A stretch of DNA of 6,433 bases from an uncultured Porphyromonas sp. (GCA_945867245.1 CAMBHQ010000050.1:1-6433), one strand, 5' to 3'; counted from the first letter of the stretch, positions 1 through 6,361 are shown. A program made the numbers and translations. Notes: generated by a model not told the origin, from the sequence alone.

Positions 1-525
1 GTTTGACCCCTCTGGACTGCTAGGGGCGAGGTTGCCGATATTACTCGCCAGAGTAGCCACATAGTCAGAGACAGAGGCATTGCCCACCTGCGTAGTGTAG
101 GCCTCCATCTGGCGGTAGAAGCGACCGCTATTCTGTATGCCTATACCCCAGGTAAGTGTTTTACCAGAGCCGAGGCTCGTGGCACGCATATAGGATAGCT
201 CGTCGAAGTGTAGCTTAGACTTGTTCTTGGTCTCTATGCTGTTGTCTACCCAGGTGCTAGTCCCGCCATAGGTACTATGCGAGAGCGTAACACTGAGCTT
301 GCTCCCTGTACGAAAGAGGGCGAGTGCAGCGGGATTCTGATGCACCACGCTGAAGTCTGCGCCTACTGCCCCCATAGCGCCCGATAGCGCTTGGTAGCGT
401 GCCGAGCCACGTGATTCGTACTGTGCCCCTAAGTTGAGGCCTGTAGTCTGGCTCTGAGCCATTGCTGTCTGCTCGGCTCCTAGAGCTACTAGCCCTAGGG
501 TAGCGAGCGTTAGTATCTTTTTCAT
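1..525 (-). CDS. Outer-membrane beta-barrel protein, OMPP1/FadL-like, 3' end cut by the window
   Basis: The reading frame is open for 175 codons from the ATG at 525 to the left edge, so the C-terminal part is missing. Residues 1-23 form a signal peptide (charged MKK, hydrophobic core, probable cleavage after TAMA before Gln24). Residues 40-70 (SARYQALSGAMGAVGADFS, then HQNPAALALF) match the N-terminal pattern of Bacteroidota OMPP1/FadL/TodX-type proteins, often annotated as 'hemin receptor': a small-residue-rich stretch followed by an NPA motif. The rest alternates polar and hydrophobic residues, as beta strands do. Family members are outer-membrane channels for hydrophobic compounds, but the ligand here is unknown and a haem role is not supported. 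The gene starts 41 bp after the stop of the Tyr-rich gene on the same strand, and no promoter motif is visible between them, so co-transcription is likely. Coding status is near certain; the family call is fairly sure. Confidence 0.8.
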   Translation of the reverse strand, partial: MKKILTLATLGLVALGAEQTAMAQSQTTGLNLGAQYESRGSARYQALSGAMGAVGADFSVVHQNPAALALFRTGSKLSVTLSHSTYGGTSTWVDNSIETKNKSKLHFDELSYMRATSLGSGKTLTWGIGIQNSGRFYRQMEAYTTQVGNASVSDYVATLASNIGNLAPSSPEGSN

Positions 526-566
526 CTCGTTTATTCTTGTCTTATTTAAACTCTCATAGCCTACTC

Positions 567-1703
567 TTAGCGACGGCTACGACCGCCACCCGAGCTACTG
601 CCACCGCCATAATTGCGTCCTCCGCCGTAGCTGCTGCTAGAGCCACTGCCGTAGCTCTGCTGAGTGTCGGTAGAGCGGTAACTTTCCTGTCGGCTGTTGT
701 AGTTGTAATCCCGTCCCTGACCGTAGGCGCTACGTCCCTGACCACGATAGGTGCTACCAGCACTAGAGGAGCCATTACTACTACGATAGGTGCCTCCTGT
801 ATAAGGGCTCTCGCCACGCTCTACAGCACCACGTGCCGACTCGAAGGCTCCGTAACTGCTGCGGTAGCTGCCATAGCCACGTGTAGTAGCGTTGTAGGCC
901 GAGCGTGCCGCCCCACGATAACGATTGGCAGAGTAATAGGCATCGCTAGAGTAGTAGCCGTAGCGTGGGTAGTAGCCATAGTAGCCGTAGTAGGGCGAGT
1001 AGAAGCCCCCATAGAAGCCTCCATAAATCCCCCCATAATAGCCACCATAGTAAGAGCCTCTATACCAAGGGTCGTACCAAGGGTCATAGAATGGGTCGTA
1101 GTAGCCATAGTAGCGACTATGCCCCCAGTATGGGCTGTAGCCCCAGTCGTAGATGCTCGTCCAGGGGCTGTGGCGATAGACACTATAGTAGCTGTCGTAC
1201 CAGGGGTAATAGCTAGAGCTCATCCCCCAGCCCCAGCGGCTACGCCAGTATGGGCTGTAGGCATAGTCGTCATCGTAATAGTTATTGATTACGACTGTAG
1301 TACCATCACCGTAGAAGCGCCCTAGGCGACGTGAGTATTCGCCATAGAACTGAGGCTCATTCTGTGCCCTCTGCGCACGTTCGCGAGCATATAGCTGTGC
1401 CTCTTGGTCTATGCGTAGGCTATCCTCGGCACTGAGGACACCATTGTAAGCATCTATCTCTCGGCTACGCTGTTTGCGTAGGTACTCGGCACGCTCTTGG
1501 GCCAACTGTGCCTCCCACTTCTGCCTAGCCTCCTCACGAGCACGCGCCTCGGCCTCGGCCTTCGCTTTGGCCTTCGCTTGGCGGACCTCTACGTCCTTAC
1601 GGCTGAGATAGGCATCATCTAGATACTCATCGCTCTGGGCTACAGCGCTGAGTGAGCCTGCCAGTAGCCCTCCGAGGAGGAGTAGGTTGCGTATCGTTTT
1701 CAT
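567..1703 (-). CDS. Secreted tyrosine/glycine-rich low-complexity protein of unknown function
   Basis: This is a 378-aa protein. The start is the ATG at 1703, because a clean signal peptide begins there (MKTIRNLLLL, then LAGSLSAVAQ, cleavage near residues 22-23). The ATG at 1757 would add 18 residues in front of the signal and is rejected. Residues about 35-115 are rich in Ala, Glu, Arg, Lys and Gln and look like a long helix or coiled coil. Residues 129-142 (RFYGDGTTVVINNY) form a short ordered-looking motif. Residues 142-260 are extremely aromatic, with Tyr, Trp and Phe set in DPxY and xYGG repeats. Residues 261-378 are Arg/Gly/Ser/Tyr-rich and probably disordered, ending in GGGRSRR. There are no cysteines or catalytic motifs. 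Tyr-rich exported proteins of this style occur in Bacteroidota without assigned function. Its place just ahead of an outer-membrane protein suggests an envelope or surface role, which is inference. Confidence 0.85.
   Translation of the reverse strand: MKTIRNLLLLGGLLAGSLSAVAQSDEYLDDAYLSRKDVEVRQAKAKAKAEAEARAREEARQKWEAQLAQERAEYLRKQRSREIDAYNGVLSAEDSLRIDQEAQLYARERAQRAQNEPQFYGEYSRRLGRFYGDGTTVVINNYYDDDYAYSPYWRSRWGWGMSSSYYPWYDSYYSVYRHSPWTSIYDWGYSPYWGHSRYYGYYDPFYDPWYDPWYRGSYYGGYYGGIYGGFYGGFYSPYYGYYGYYPRYGYYSSDAYYSANRYRGAARSAYNATTRGYGSYRSSYGAFESARGAVERGESPYTGGTYRSSNGSSSAGSTYRGQGRSAYGQGRDYNYNSRQESYRSTDTQQSYGSGSSSSYGGGRNYGGGSSSGGGRSRR
993..1052 (-). repeat. Five tandem 12-bp units encoding aromatic-Tyr-Gly-Gly repeats
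   Basis: Inside the Tyr-rich gene, residues 218-237 read YYGG, YYGG, IYGG, FYGG and FYSP in succession, with the last unit diverged. Each unit is 12 bp, so gain or loss of a unit would keep the frame. The DNA copies are similar but not identical, which fits either slow divergence or selection on the protein repeat. Confidence 0.75.
1062..1097 (-). repeat. Three tandem 12-bp units encoding DPFY-DPWY-DPWY
   Basis: On the plus strand the three units are ATAGAATGGGTC (1086-1097), GTACCAAGGGTC (1074-1085) and ATACCAAGGGTC (1062-1073). The two left-hand units differ at one base. They encode residues 203-214 of the Tyr-rich protein. The near identity of two copies suggests a fairly recent duplication by slippage. 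Confidence 0.8.
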
Positions 1704-1765
1704 ATTTGTCTCTTGGTTAGAATATTCGTACACATATAACGTCGGGCATTGCTGCATTCTTGTGT

Positions 1766-1777
1766 GCCCTTACGGGC
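1766..1777 (-). other. Small GC hairpin with a GNRA-type loop in the probable leader
   Basis: The minus strand reads GCCC-GTAA-GGGC, a 4-bp GC stem closed by a GUAA tetraloop in RNA. If transcription starts just upstream, it sits at or very near the 5' end of the Tyr-rich mRNA, where it could protect the transcript or influence translation. It is short, and chance cannot be excluded. Confidence 0.3.
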
Positions 1778-1779
1778 TA

Positions 1780-1787
1780 CTAAGATA
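1780..1787 (-). promoter_or_regulatory. Possible -7 element for the Tyr-rich gene
   Basis: On the minus strand this reads TATCTTAG, one mismatch from the Bacteroidota -7 consensus TAnnTTTG. It lies in the most AT-rich part of the intergenic region and would give a leader of roughly 70 nt before the ATG at 1703. No clear -33 TTTG is seen at the expected distance, so support is weak. Confidence 0.3.
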
Positions 1788-1789
1788 TG

Positions 1790-1803
1790 AATAAATATTT
1801 ATT
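1790..1803. promoter_or_regulatory. 14-bp perfect AT palindrome, possible operator
   Basis: AATAAATATTTATT is its own reverse complement. It lies immediately upstream of the candidate -7 element of the minus-strand gene, in what would be the promoter spacer, a natural place for a dimeric repressor. AT-rich palindromes arise easily by chance, so this is only a candidate site. Confidence 0.3.
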
Positions 1804-2026
1804 TACATTCTATCCAGTCCTTCTAATTACACATTAGACACTCATCGGCTATTAAGGCTTAATAACGCTATCTAGTTGCTAGAGGCTACTCGATCCAATA
1901 TTTTCGCCTAGATGCACTAGTGCGTGAACAGTTGTACACTCGCTACTGTATCGGCCTTCAGTAGTTGCTGAATGCGTGGCGCTGAGCTAAGCGAGCATCC
2001 TCAGTCTCTATGAGGGATTATTGTTT

Positions 2027-2034
2027 TATCTTTG
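2027..2034 (+). promoter_or_regulatory. Bacteroidota -7 promoter element (TATCTTTG)
   Basis: This is an exact match to TAnnTTTG, the -7 box recognised by the Bacteroidota primary sigma factor. It ends 27 bp before the ATG at 2062, leaving a leader of about 20 nt. No convincing -33 TTTG is visible upstream. It is the only clear promoter seen for the five-gene plus-strand unit. Confidence 0.65.
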
Positions 2035-2061
2035 TCTCAAGGTTTTAGAGCTTGACAGTTT

Positions 2062-3198
2062 ATGAAACGAACCCATATAACTTTATTAGCCCTCGCTCTA
2101 GGCTCGTCTGTGGTCGTGCCGTCTTGCTCGGTAGGCTCACGCTCTTCCTTCGTGGCTGAGGGTCGTGTGCTAGGCGCCGAGGGGCAGACGCTTTATCTAG
2201 AGGAGGTCGGGACAGGTAGTGTGCTGAGCCTAGACTCGGCACGTCTCGATGGCACGGGTGCTTTCCGCTTCGAACGCGAGGGGACGCACTATCCGATGTT
2301 TTACCGCCTGAGGCTAGGGGAGGCGAGTATCCCCTTCGTCGCAGACTCGGTAACGCATATCGTGCTAGAGACCAAAGGGAGCGACTTCTTCCGCTCCTAT
2401 ACCCTTACCGAGGCCGACCAGTACAATCATCAGATACGCACGATAGCGCTGATGCGGGATGCTACCGATAGACGTATCGATAGTCTGGTGTCGGGCTTTC
2501 GCTCTGGCAGTATAGCACAGGAGGATGCCACACGTATCGTGGACTCTGTCGTCCAGGATTTTAAGCGCTGTCTGACCACTCGCTATATATACGTAGACCC
2601 CAAAAGCCCCGCCGCGTACTTTGCACTCTTTCAGCACAAGGGCAATGGCGCCTATTTCTCTGTCGATGACCCAGGGGACGAGCGTGCCTTTGCAGCCGTG
2701 GCGACGGCTTACGATGCCTTCTTCCCCGAGGCGCCCTATACGGTGTTCCTCAGAGATATGGCTCTCGAGGCTTTGGCCCATGGCAAGGCGCGTCGTCTAG
2801 CGCCCGCTACGCCCACCCCTGTTGATGGCGAACCGGTGAACTTCCCCGAGATAAGACTGCGGGATAGTGGAGGCTCTGTGCAGAGCCTCACGGAGCAGAC
2901 GGAGCAGGGGCCTGTACTCCTTAGTTTTACCTCGTATCAGGGCGCTTGGTCGCCTCAGCTCGTCAGCAAGCTCAAGGCCGTGCAGGCCAAGCGTAGCGGA
3001 CTGCGTATCTACGAGGTAGCACTCGATGACGATACCTACTACTGGCGCAATGCCGTGCGTACGCTACCCTGGACCTGCGTGCAGGATGCCGAGGGCAAAG
3101 CCGCTGCTAGCTATAATGTACAGGAGCTACCCGCTCTCTTCCTAATAGAGAACGGAGCCATCAAGCGCCTAGATAAGCCCGAGGATGCCCTCCGCTAA
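2062..3198 (+). CDS. DUF4369-type lipoprotein with cysteine-less thioredoxin-like domain
   Basis: The 378-aa product begins with a lipoprotein signal peptide: MKRTHITLLALALG, then lipobox V19-P-S-C22, so Cys22 should be lipidated. Residues about 30-110 resemble the beta-rich DUF4369 domain (EGRVLGAEGQTLYLEE, then SLDSARLDGTGAFRF). Residues about 115-250 are helical. Residues about 257-375 resemble an AhpC/TSA-thioredoxin fold: FPEIRLRDSGG, the strand PVLLSF, and a cis-proline-like ELPALFLI around Pro357. The place where relatives have WCxxC reads SYQGAWSPQL (291-300), with no cysteine; the only other cysteines are 170 and 339. Disulfide exchange therefore looks impossible, and a binding or structural role in the periplasm is inferred. 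The ATG has no Shine-Dalgarno sequence, as is common in this phylum. It is the first gene of the operon, and nth follows after 8 bp. Confidence 0.85.
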   Translation: MKRTHITLLALALGSSVVVPSCSVGSRSSFVAEGRVLGAEGQTLYLEEVGTGSVLSLDSARLDGTGAFRFEREGTHYPMFYRLRLGEASIPFVADSVTHIVLETKGSDFFRSYTLTEADQYNHQIRTIALMRDATDRRIDSLVSGFRSGSIAQEDATRIVDSVVQDFKRCLTTRYIYVDPKSPAAYFALFQHKGNGAYFSVDDPGDERAFAAVATAYDAFFPEAPYTVFLRDMALEALAHGKARRLAPATPTPVDGEPVNFPEIRLRDSGGSVQSLTEQTEQGPVLLSFTSYQGAWSPQLVSKLKAVQAKRSGLRIYEVALDDDTYYWRNAVRTLPWTCVQDAEGKAAASYNVQELPALFLIENGAIKRLDKPEDALR

Positions 3199-3206
3199 GT
3201 CTGCCG

Positions 3207-3887
3207 ATGAGAACGCAAGAACGATACGACCTAGTACTGGCCTACTTCGCTGAGGAGATGCCAGTGGCCGAGACCGAGCTACATTATACGAGCCCTTTCG
3301 AGCTACTCGTTGCTGTGGTCCTCTCGGCTCAGTGCACCGACAAACGGGTCAATATGGTTACGCCCGCCCTGTTTATGGAGTATCCGACGGCTGAGCGTAT
3401 GGCTAAGGCAAGTGTAGAGGATATATTCGAATACATCAAGAGTATCAGCTACCCCAACAACAAGGCTAAACACCTCGTAGGCCTTGCCCAGCGTTTGGTA
3501 GCAGACTATGGGGGCGAAGTGCCCCAGGGGCGAGACGAGCTAGTGAAGCTCCCAGGCGTCGGACGCAAGACGGCCAACGTTATCAGCTCCGTTATCTTCG
3601 ACGAGCCGACGATGGCCGTCGATACGCACGTCTTCCGTGTCAGCGAGCGTATAGGCCTGACCACGGGGAGCAAGACTCCGCTACAGACCGAGCTCAAGCT
3701 CCTCAAGTATATCCCCGAGGAGTTGGTACCCCGCGCCCACCACTGGTTGATACTGCATGGTCGCTATGTCTGTACGGCACGTAAGCCCAAGTGTGAGGGC
3801 TGTGGCCTACGCCCTGCATGCCGACACTATCAGCGTACTAGCCAGCGGGCCGAGCGTATCAGCCTAAAGAAAAAGACAAACCAATAA
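3207..3887 (+). CDS. nth: Endonuclease III, DNA glycosylase/AP lyase
   Basis: This 226-aa protein, of usual length for the family, removes oxidised pyrimidines from DNA and nicks the abasic site (base excision repair, cytoplasm). All hallmarks are present. The helix-hairpin-helix motif LPGVGRKTANV spans residues 115-125 with the Schiff-base lysine at 121. The catalytic aspartate is D139 in VDTHVFR. The [4Fe-4S] cluster ligands are C189, C196, C199 and C205 with the classic C-x6-C-x2-C-x5-C spacing. The N-terminal LLVAVVLSAQCTDKRVN (33-49) is typical. A short basic tail (KKKTNQ) follows the cluster. The ATG lies 8 bp after the lipoprotein stop, and the substrate-binding protein gene begins 11 bp after its own stop, so it is embedded in the operon. 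It has no obvious functional link to the importer genes. Confidence 0.97.
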   Translation: MRTQERYDLVLAYFAEEMPVAETELHYTSPFELLVAVVLSAQCTDKRVNMVTPALFMEYPTAERMAKASVEDIFEYIKSISYPNNKAKHLVGLAQRLVADYGGEVPQGRDELVKLPGVGRKTANVISSVIFDEPTMAVDTHVFRVSERIGLTTGSKTPLQTELKLLKYIPEELVPRAHHWLILHGRYVCTARKPKCEGCGLRPACRHYQRTSQRAERISLKKKTNQ

Positions 3888-3898
3888 TATTTAATAGA

Positions 3899-4846
3899 AT
3901 GATGAAAAGAATACTATTTGCCCTCGTGGCGCTAATAGGCTTGCTCAGCTCTTGTGGGGGGAGCAAGACCAACGAACAGGCCGGAGACGTCCTCCGCATA
4001 GGTGTGATGCCTAGCATAGACCATCTCCCTATATCTATAGCACTCGAGCATGGTTACTACGACTCTCTAGGGCTACAGCTAGAGCTCGTACGCTTCAGCT
4101 CGCCCATGGAGCGCGATGCCGCCCTGCAGGCCGGCGAGATAGACGGCACAGTCAGCGATTATACGACCGTGATGCTACAGCACCAGAAGGGGCTACCCGT
4201 ACAGCTGCTATTCGCCCTAGACGGCACCTTCGCTTTCGTTGCCAATCCGTCCGCAGGCGTTGCTTCGGTTGCAGACCTGCGTGGCAAGCGTGTGGGCTTA
4301 TCCTCCAATACCGTCATCGAGTATGCCACCGACAAACTAGTCGCTGAGGCTGGTATGGCGGCTACGGACGTGGAGAAGGTAGAGGTGCAGAAGATACCCC
4401 TGCGTCTAGAGATGCTTGCCAAGGGCGAGCTCGATGCAGCGGTGCTACCACAGCCTTTCGCTCAGATTGCCCTCGATAGGGGGCTCAGCCATATCCCCGG
4501 CGTGCTGGGCGTAGGTGCGGGACAACTGCACGTTACGGCTCTGGCGCTGAATGCCGACAAACTGCGTGGGCGCGAGGCTACCCTCCTCAAACTGATAGCC
4601 GGCTACAACAAGGCTGCGGATTTCCTCAATGGTCAGCCTATCAGCGAGTGGTCAGCCGTGGCTGCACGAGAGCTCAAGGTCGATGAGGAAGTCGTAAATC
4701 GTATGAGCTTCGGGCTCTTTGCCCACGCTGCGGCACCTGCTGCTAGCGACATCGAGGCCGTAGCCAAGTTGCTACAGGCTAAGGGTCTTATCCCCGCTAG
4801 CTACACTGGGCAGGAGGCGATAATGCCTATGCCTGCGGCTAAGTAA
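3899..4846 (+). CDS. ABC importer substrate-binding lipoprotein, NMT1/SsuA/ThiY-like
   Basis: This 315-aa lipoprotein has signal MMKRILFALVALIGLLSSC with lipobox L16-S-S-C19. The ATG at 3902 would serve equally well as a start. The mature part has the periplasmic-binding-protein type II pattern of the nitrate/sulfonate/thiamine-precursor group: LRIGVMPSIDHLPISIALEHGYY (32-54), the LQAGEIDGTVSDYTT region (76-90), VADLRGKRVGLSSNT (124-138) and LAKGELDAAVLPQPFAQIA (173-191). Such proteins capture a small organic or inorganic ligand in the periplasm and hand it to the cognate permease. The ligand is not readable; sulfonates, thiamine pyrimidines, riboflavin precursors or oxyanions are all possible. 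No TPP or FMN riboswitch precedes it. Its stop overlaps the ATPase start by one base (TAATG), implying translational coupling. Confidence 0.9.
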   Translation: MMKRILFALVALIGLLSSCGGSKTNEQAGDVLRIGVMPSIDHLPISIALEHGYYDSLGLQLELVRFSSPMERDAALQAGEIDGTVSDYTTVMLQHQKGLPVQLLFALDGTFAFVANPSAGVASVADLRGKRVGLSSNTVIEYATDKLVAEAGMAATDVEKVEVQKIPLRLEMLAKGELDAAVLPQPFAQIALDRGLSHIPGVLGVGAGQLHVTALALNADKLRGREATLLKLIAGYNKAADFLNGQPISEWSAVAARELKVDEEVVNRMSFGLFAHAAAPAASDIEAVAKLLQAKGLIPASYTGQEAIMPMPAAK

Positions 4847-5562
4847 TGAGCTATCTCTCACTCGCTAATGTGGCCCTGAGCTATGGCTCTGGTGCTAGTC
4901 TAACCCCTGCCCTAGTCGATATTAACCTCGAGCTAGGGCAGGGGGATATTTGTGCCCTATTAGGGCCCTCGGGGGTCGGTAAGTCTACGCTCGTGGGCAT
5001 CCTCTCGGGGAGCCTCAGACACTATAGCGGGAGCGTCCTCTTGGGCGGTCGTCCGCTGGATAGTCGTAGTATGCAGATTGCCCTAGTGCCACAACACTAT
5101 GGCTTACTAGGCTGGAAGACTATCGAGGAGAATATCCACCTACCGCAGATGCTAGGGCGCCGGAGCCTCGGGCGTACGGACCTCGACTTGATTGTCGAGA
5201 GCCTTGGTCTCGGTCCCCTCATGGGTCGCTATCCGCACGAGCTGAGCGGGGGACAACGACAGCGTGTGGCTCTGGCACGTGCCTTCGGCATGCAACCGGA
5301 CTTATTGCTCCTGGACGAGGCTTTCAGTGCGCTCGATATTGTTACTGCTAGCCGTAGCCGTGAACTCTTCCTAGAGCTGTGGCGTCGCTACCCCTGTACG
5401 ACGATGCTCATCACGCATAATCCTGCGGAGGCTGCAGCCCTAGCGAGCGAAGCCCTGATTCTGGCGGGGAGTCCTGGTCGTATCAAGCAACGTCTGCAGG
5501 CCCCTAGCGAGGCTGTACTACGTCAATACCTAAACGAAGCCTACGCCGATGCAATGGACTAA
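4846..5562 (+). CDS. ABC importer ATPase, NitT/TauT class
   Basis: This 238-aa nucleotide-binding subunit energises the importer at the inner face of the membrane. Every motif is intact: Walker A GPSGVGKST (40-48, Lys46), Q-loop Gln83 in LVPQHYG, signature LSGGQRQR (133-140), Walker B LLLLDE (153-158, catalytic Glu158), D-loop SALD (161-164) and H-loop His191 in LITHNPAEAAAL. Length and the QHYGLLGWKTIEENI segment fit the SsuB/TauB/ThiZ-like family. It begins inside the stop of the substrate-binding protein gene, and its last 14 bases overlap the permease gene, so all three parts are probably made in a fixed ratio. The substrate is not encoded in this subunit. Confidence 0.95.
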   Translation: MSYLSLANVALSYGSGASLTPALVDINLELGQGDICALLGPSGVGKSTLVGILSGSLRHYSGSVLLGGRPLDSRSMQIALVPQHYGLLGWKTIEENIHLPQMLGRRSLGRTDLDLIVESLGLGPLMGRYPHELSGGQRQRVALARAFGMQPDLLLLDEAFSALDIVTASRSRELFLELWRRYPCTTMLITHNPAEAAALASEALILAGSPGRIKQRLQAPSEAVLRQYLNEAYADAMD

Positions 5563-6268
5563 CCGCCTGAGAGGCGTACTCATCGGCCTCGTTGCCCTGC
5601 ATCTCGTCTGGGTCTTGCTTGCTTGGTTACTACATGCTCCGGTCCTGCCTTACCCGTGGGAGGTCTACCTACATCTGCCGAGCATGAGCGAGGGGGAGCT
5701 ACTAGCGCACCTCGGTGTGAGCATCTGGCGTGTGCTATTAGGTATCATGTGCTCGCTACTACTAGCGGCTCCATTGGCCTTTTTGATGTTTTCGTCACGC
5801 CGAGTGGGGCGGATGTTTGAGTCCTTCATATACCTAAGCTATCCGATACCCAAACTAGCGCTTCTGCCCATAGTAATGCTTTTGGCAGGGCTCGGAGAGG
5901 CGACCAAGGTTATTATGATTGTGCTGATTATCCTCTTTCAGATAGTGATTGGTCTGCGGGATAGTCTGCGGGCCATTCCTCGGGAGACCTTCGTCCTCTT
6001 TGACTCGATGGGGGCGAGTGCTTGGCAGAGGGTACGTCATCTCTTCTTCCCTGCTATACTGCCCGACGTCTTCGGCGCGCTACGTATTGCTCTAGGGACG
6101 GCTCTATCGGTGCTCTTCGTGACAGAGACCTACGGCACGAGTCTCGGTATGGGCTATTATATTGTCGATGCCTGGATGCGTGTCAATTATCTGGATATGT
6201 ATACAGGGATTGTCCTACTGGGTACGGTCGGTTTTTTGCTCTTTGTCCTGCTAGATGTGCTAGAGTAG
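5549..6268 (+). CDS. ABC importer permease, NitT/TauT class, probably shortened at the C-terminus by an amber stop
   Basis: This 239-aa inner-membrane subunit has about six hydrophobic segments (near residues 9-29, 58-81, 94-113, 118-136, 179-193 and 216-236). The EAA loop that docks on the ATPase is clear at 152-172 (DSMGASAWQ, then RVRHLFFPAILP, with Gly155 and the terminal LP). The YPIPKLALLPI segment (98-108) is typical of SsuC/TauC/ThiX-like permeases. The start overlaps the ATPase gene by 14 bp. The frame ends LLDVLE-TAG, but relatives usually continue for several residues to a Pro-Trp-basic tail. Here the codons after TAG read I-C-G-P-W-R-R and then TAG at 6290-6292. The tail lies outside the membrane, so the transporter may still work. 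Confidence 0.92.
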   Translation: MQWTNRLRGVLIGLVALHLVWVLLAWLLHAPVLPYPWEVYLHLPSMSEGELLAHLGVSIWRVLLGIMCSLLLAAPLAFLMFSSRRVGRMFESFIYLSYPIPKLALLPIVMLLAGLGEATKVIMIVLIILFQIVIGLRDSLRAIPRETFVLFDSMGASAWQRVRHLFFPAILPDVFGALRIALGTALSVLFVTETYGTSLGMGYYIVDAWMRVNYLDMYTGIVLLGTVGFLLFVLLDVLE

Positions 6269-6292
6269 ATATGCGGTCCGTGGCGTCGCTAG
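6269..6292 (+). other. In-frame remnant of the permease C-terminal tail after the amber codon
   Basis: Seven sense codons (ICGPWRR) and a second TAG follow directly in the permease frame. Permeases of this family commonly end in a charged stretch followed by Cys/Arg-Pro-Trp and basic residues. In that pattern the Trp lies about six residues after the Glu, which is exactly the spacing obtained if the TAG at 6266-6268 is counted as one residue. This suggests the ancestral stop was at 6290. The family pattern is recalled, not aligned here. Confidence 0.45.
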
Positions 6293-6311
6293 ACCTTGTC
6301 TAGAGATAATA

Positions 6312-6356
6312 AATATCGAGGGCGTGGAGTCAATACGACTCCACGCCCTCGATATT
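6312..6356. terminator. Perfect 20-bp stem hairpin, likely bidirectional terminator
   Basis: The left arm (6312-6331) and right arm (6337-6356) are exact reverse complements around the 5-nt loop AATAC; the core is GGGCGTGGAGTC. It sits between the permease stop and the stop of a convergent minus-strand gene, where both transcripts must end. No long T run follows in the plus direction. In the minus direction the hairpin is followed by TATTATC, which is somewhat T-rich. The symmetrical A/T ends of the stem would work for either strand. Confidence 0.88.
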
Positions 6357-6361
6357 CTAGT

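Larger units (their letters stand above)
1704..2061. other. Divergent intergenic control region without a convincing gene
   Basis: These 358 bp separate the minus-strand envelope genes from the plus-strand operon. Both flanking genes point away from it, so it must hold promoters for both. The part near 1780-1860 is clearly more AT-rich than the coding DNA. I see no tRNA, no riboswitch-like fold and no open frame with a credible start. Small palindromes are present: a 14-bp one at 1790-1803, GCACTAGTGC at 1914-1923, and a stem of CCTCA and TGAGG at 1999-2003 and 2011-2015, just upstream of the plus-strand -7 element. Confidence 0.7.

Noticed and set aside
993..1097. CRISPR array or mobile-element repeats
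   Set aside because: The repeats are 12-bp, contiguous and in frame in a coding region, with no spacers, terminal inverted repeats or transposase nearby.
537..1325. Long plus-strand open frame of 262 codons, very rich in Ala, Val and Thr
   Set aside because: It lies wholly opposite the Tyr-rich gene, and its composition is what results when Tyr/Gly/Ser codons are read on the other strand. The minus-strand frame has a signal peptide and meaningful repeats; this one has neither a credible start nor a family pattern.
1704..1757. Eighteen-codon N-terminal extension of the Tyr-rich protein starting at the ATG at 1757
   Set aside because: It would put MQQCPTLYVYEYSNQETN in front of an otherwise perfect signal peptide.
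1850..2020. Possible small RNA or tRNA in the divergent intergenic region
   Set aside because: Only short isolated stems are visible, with no cloverleaf, T-loop or coherent long fold.
3207..3887. MutY or another helix-hairpin-helix glycosylase instead of endonuclease III
   Set aside because: The 226-aa length, lysine in LPGVGRKTA, VDTHV aspartate and absence of a NUDIX-like C-terminal domain identify endonuclease III.
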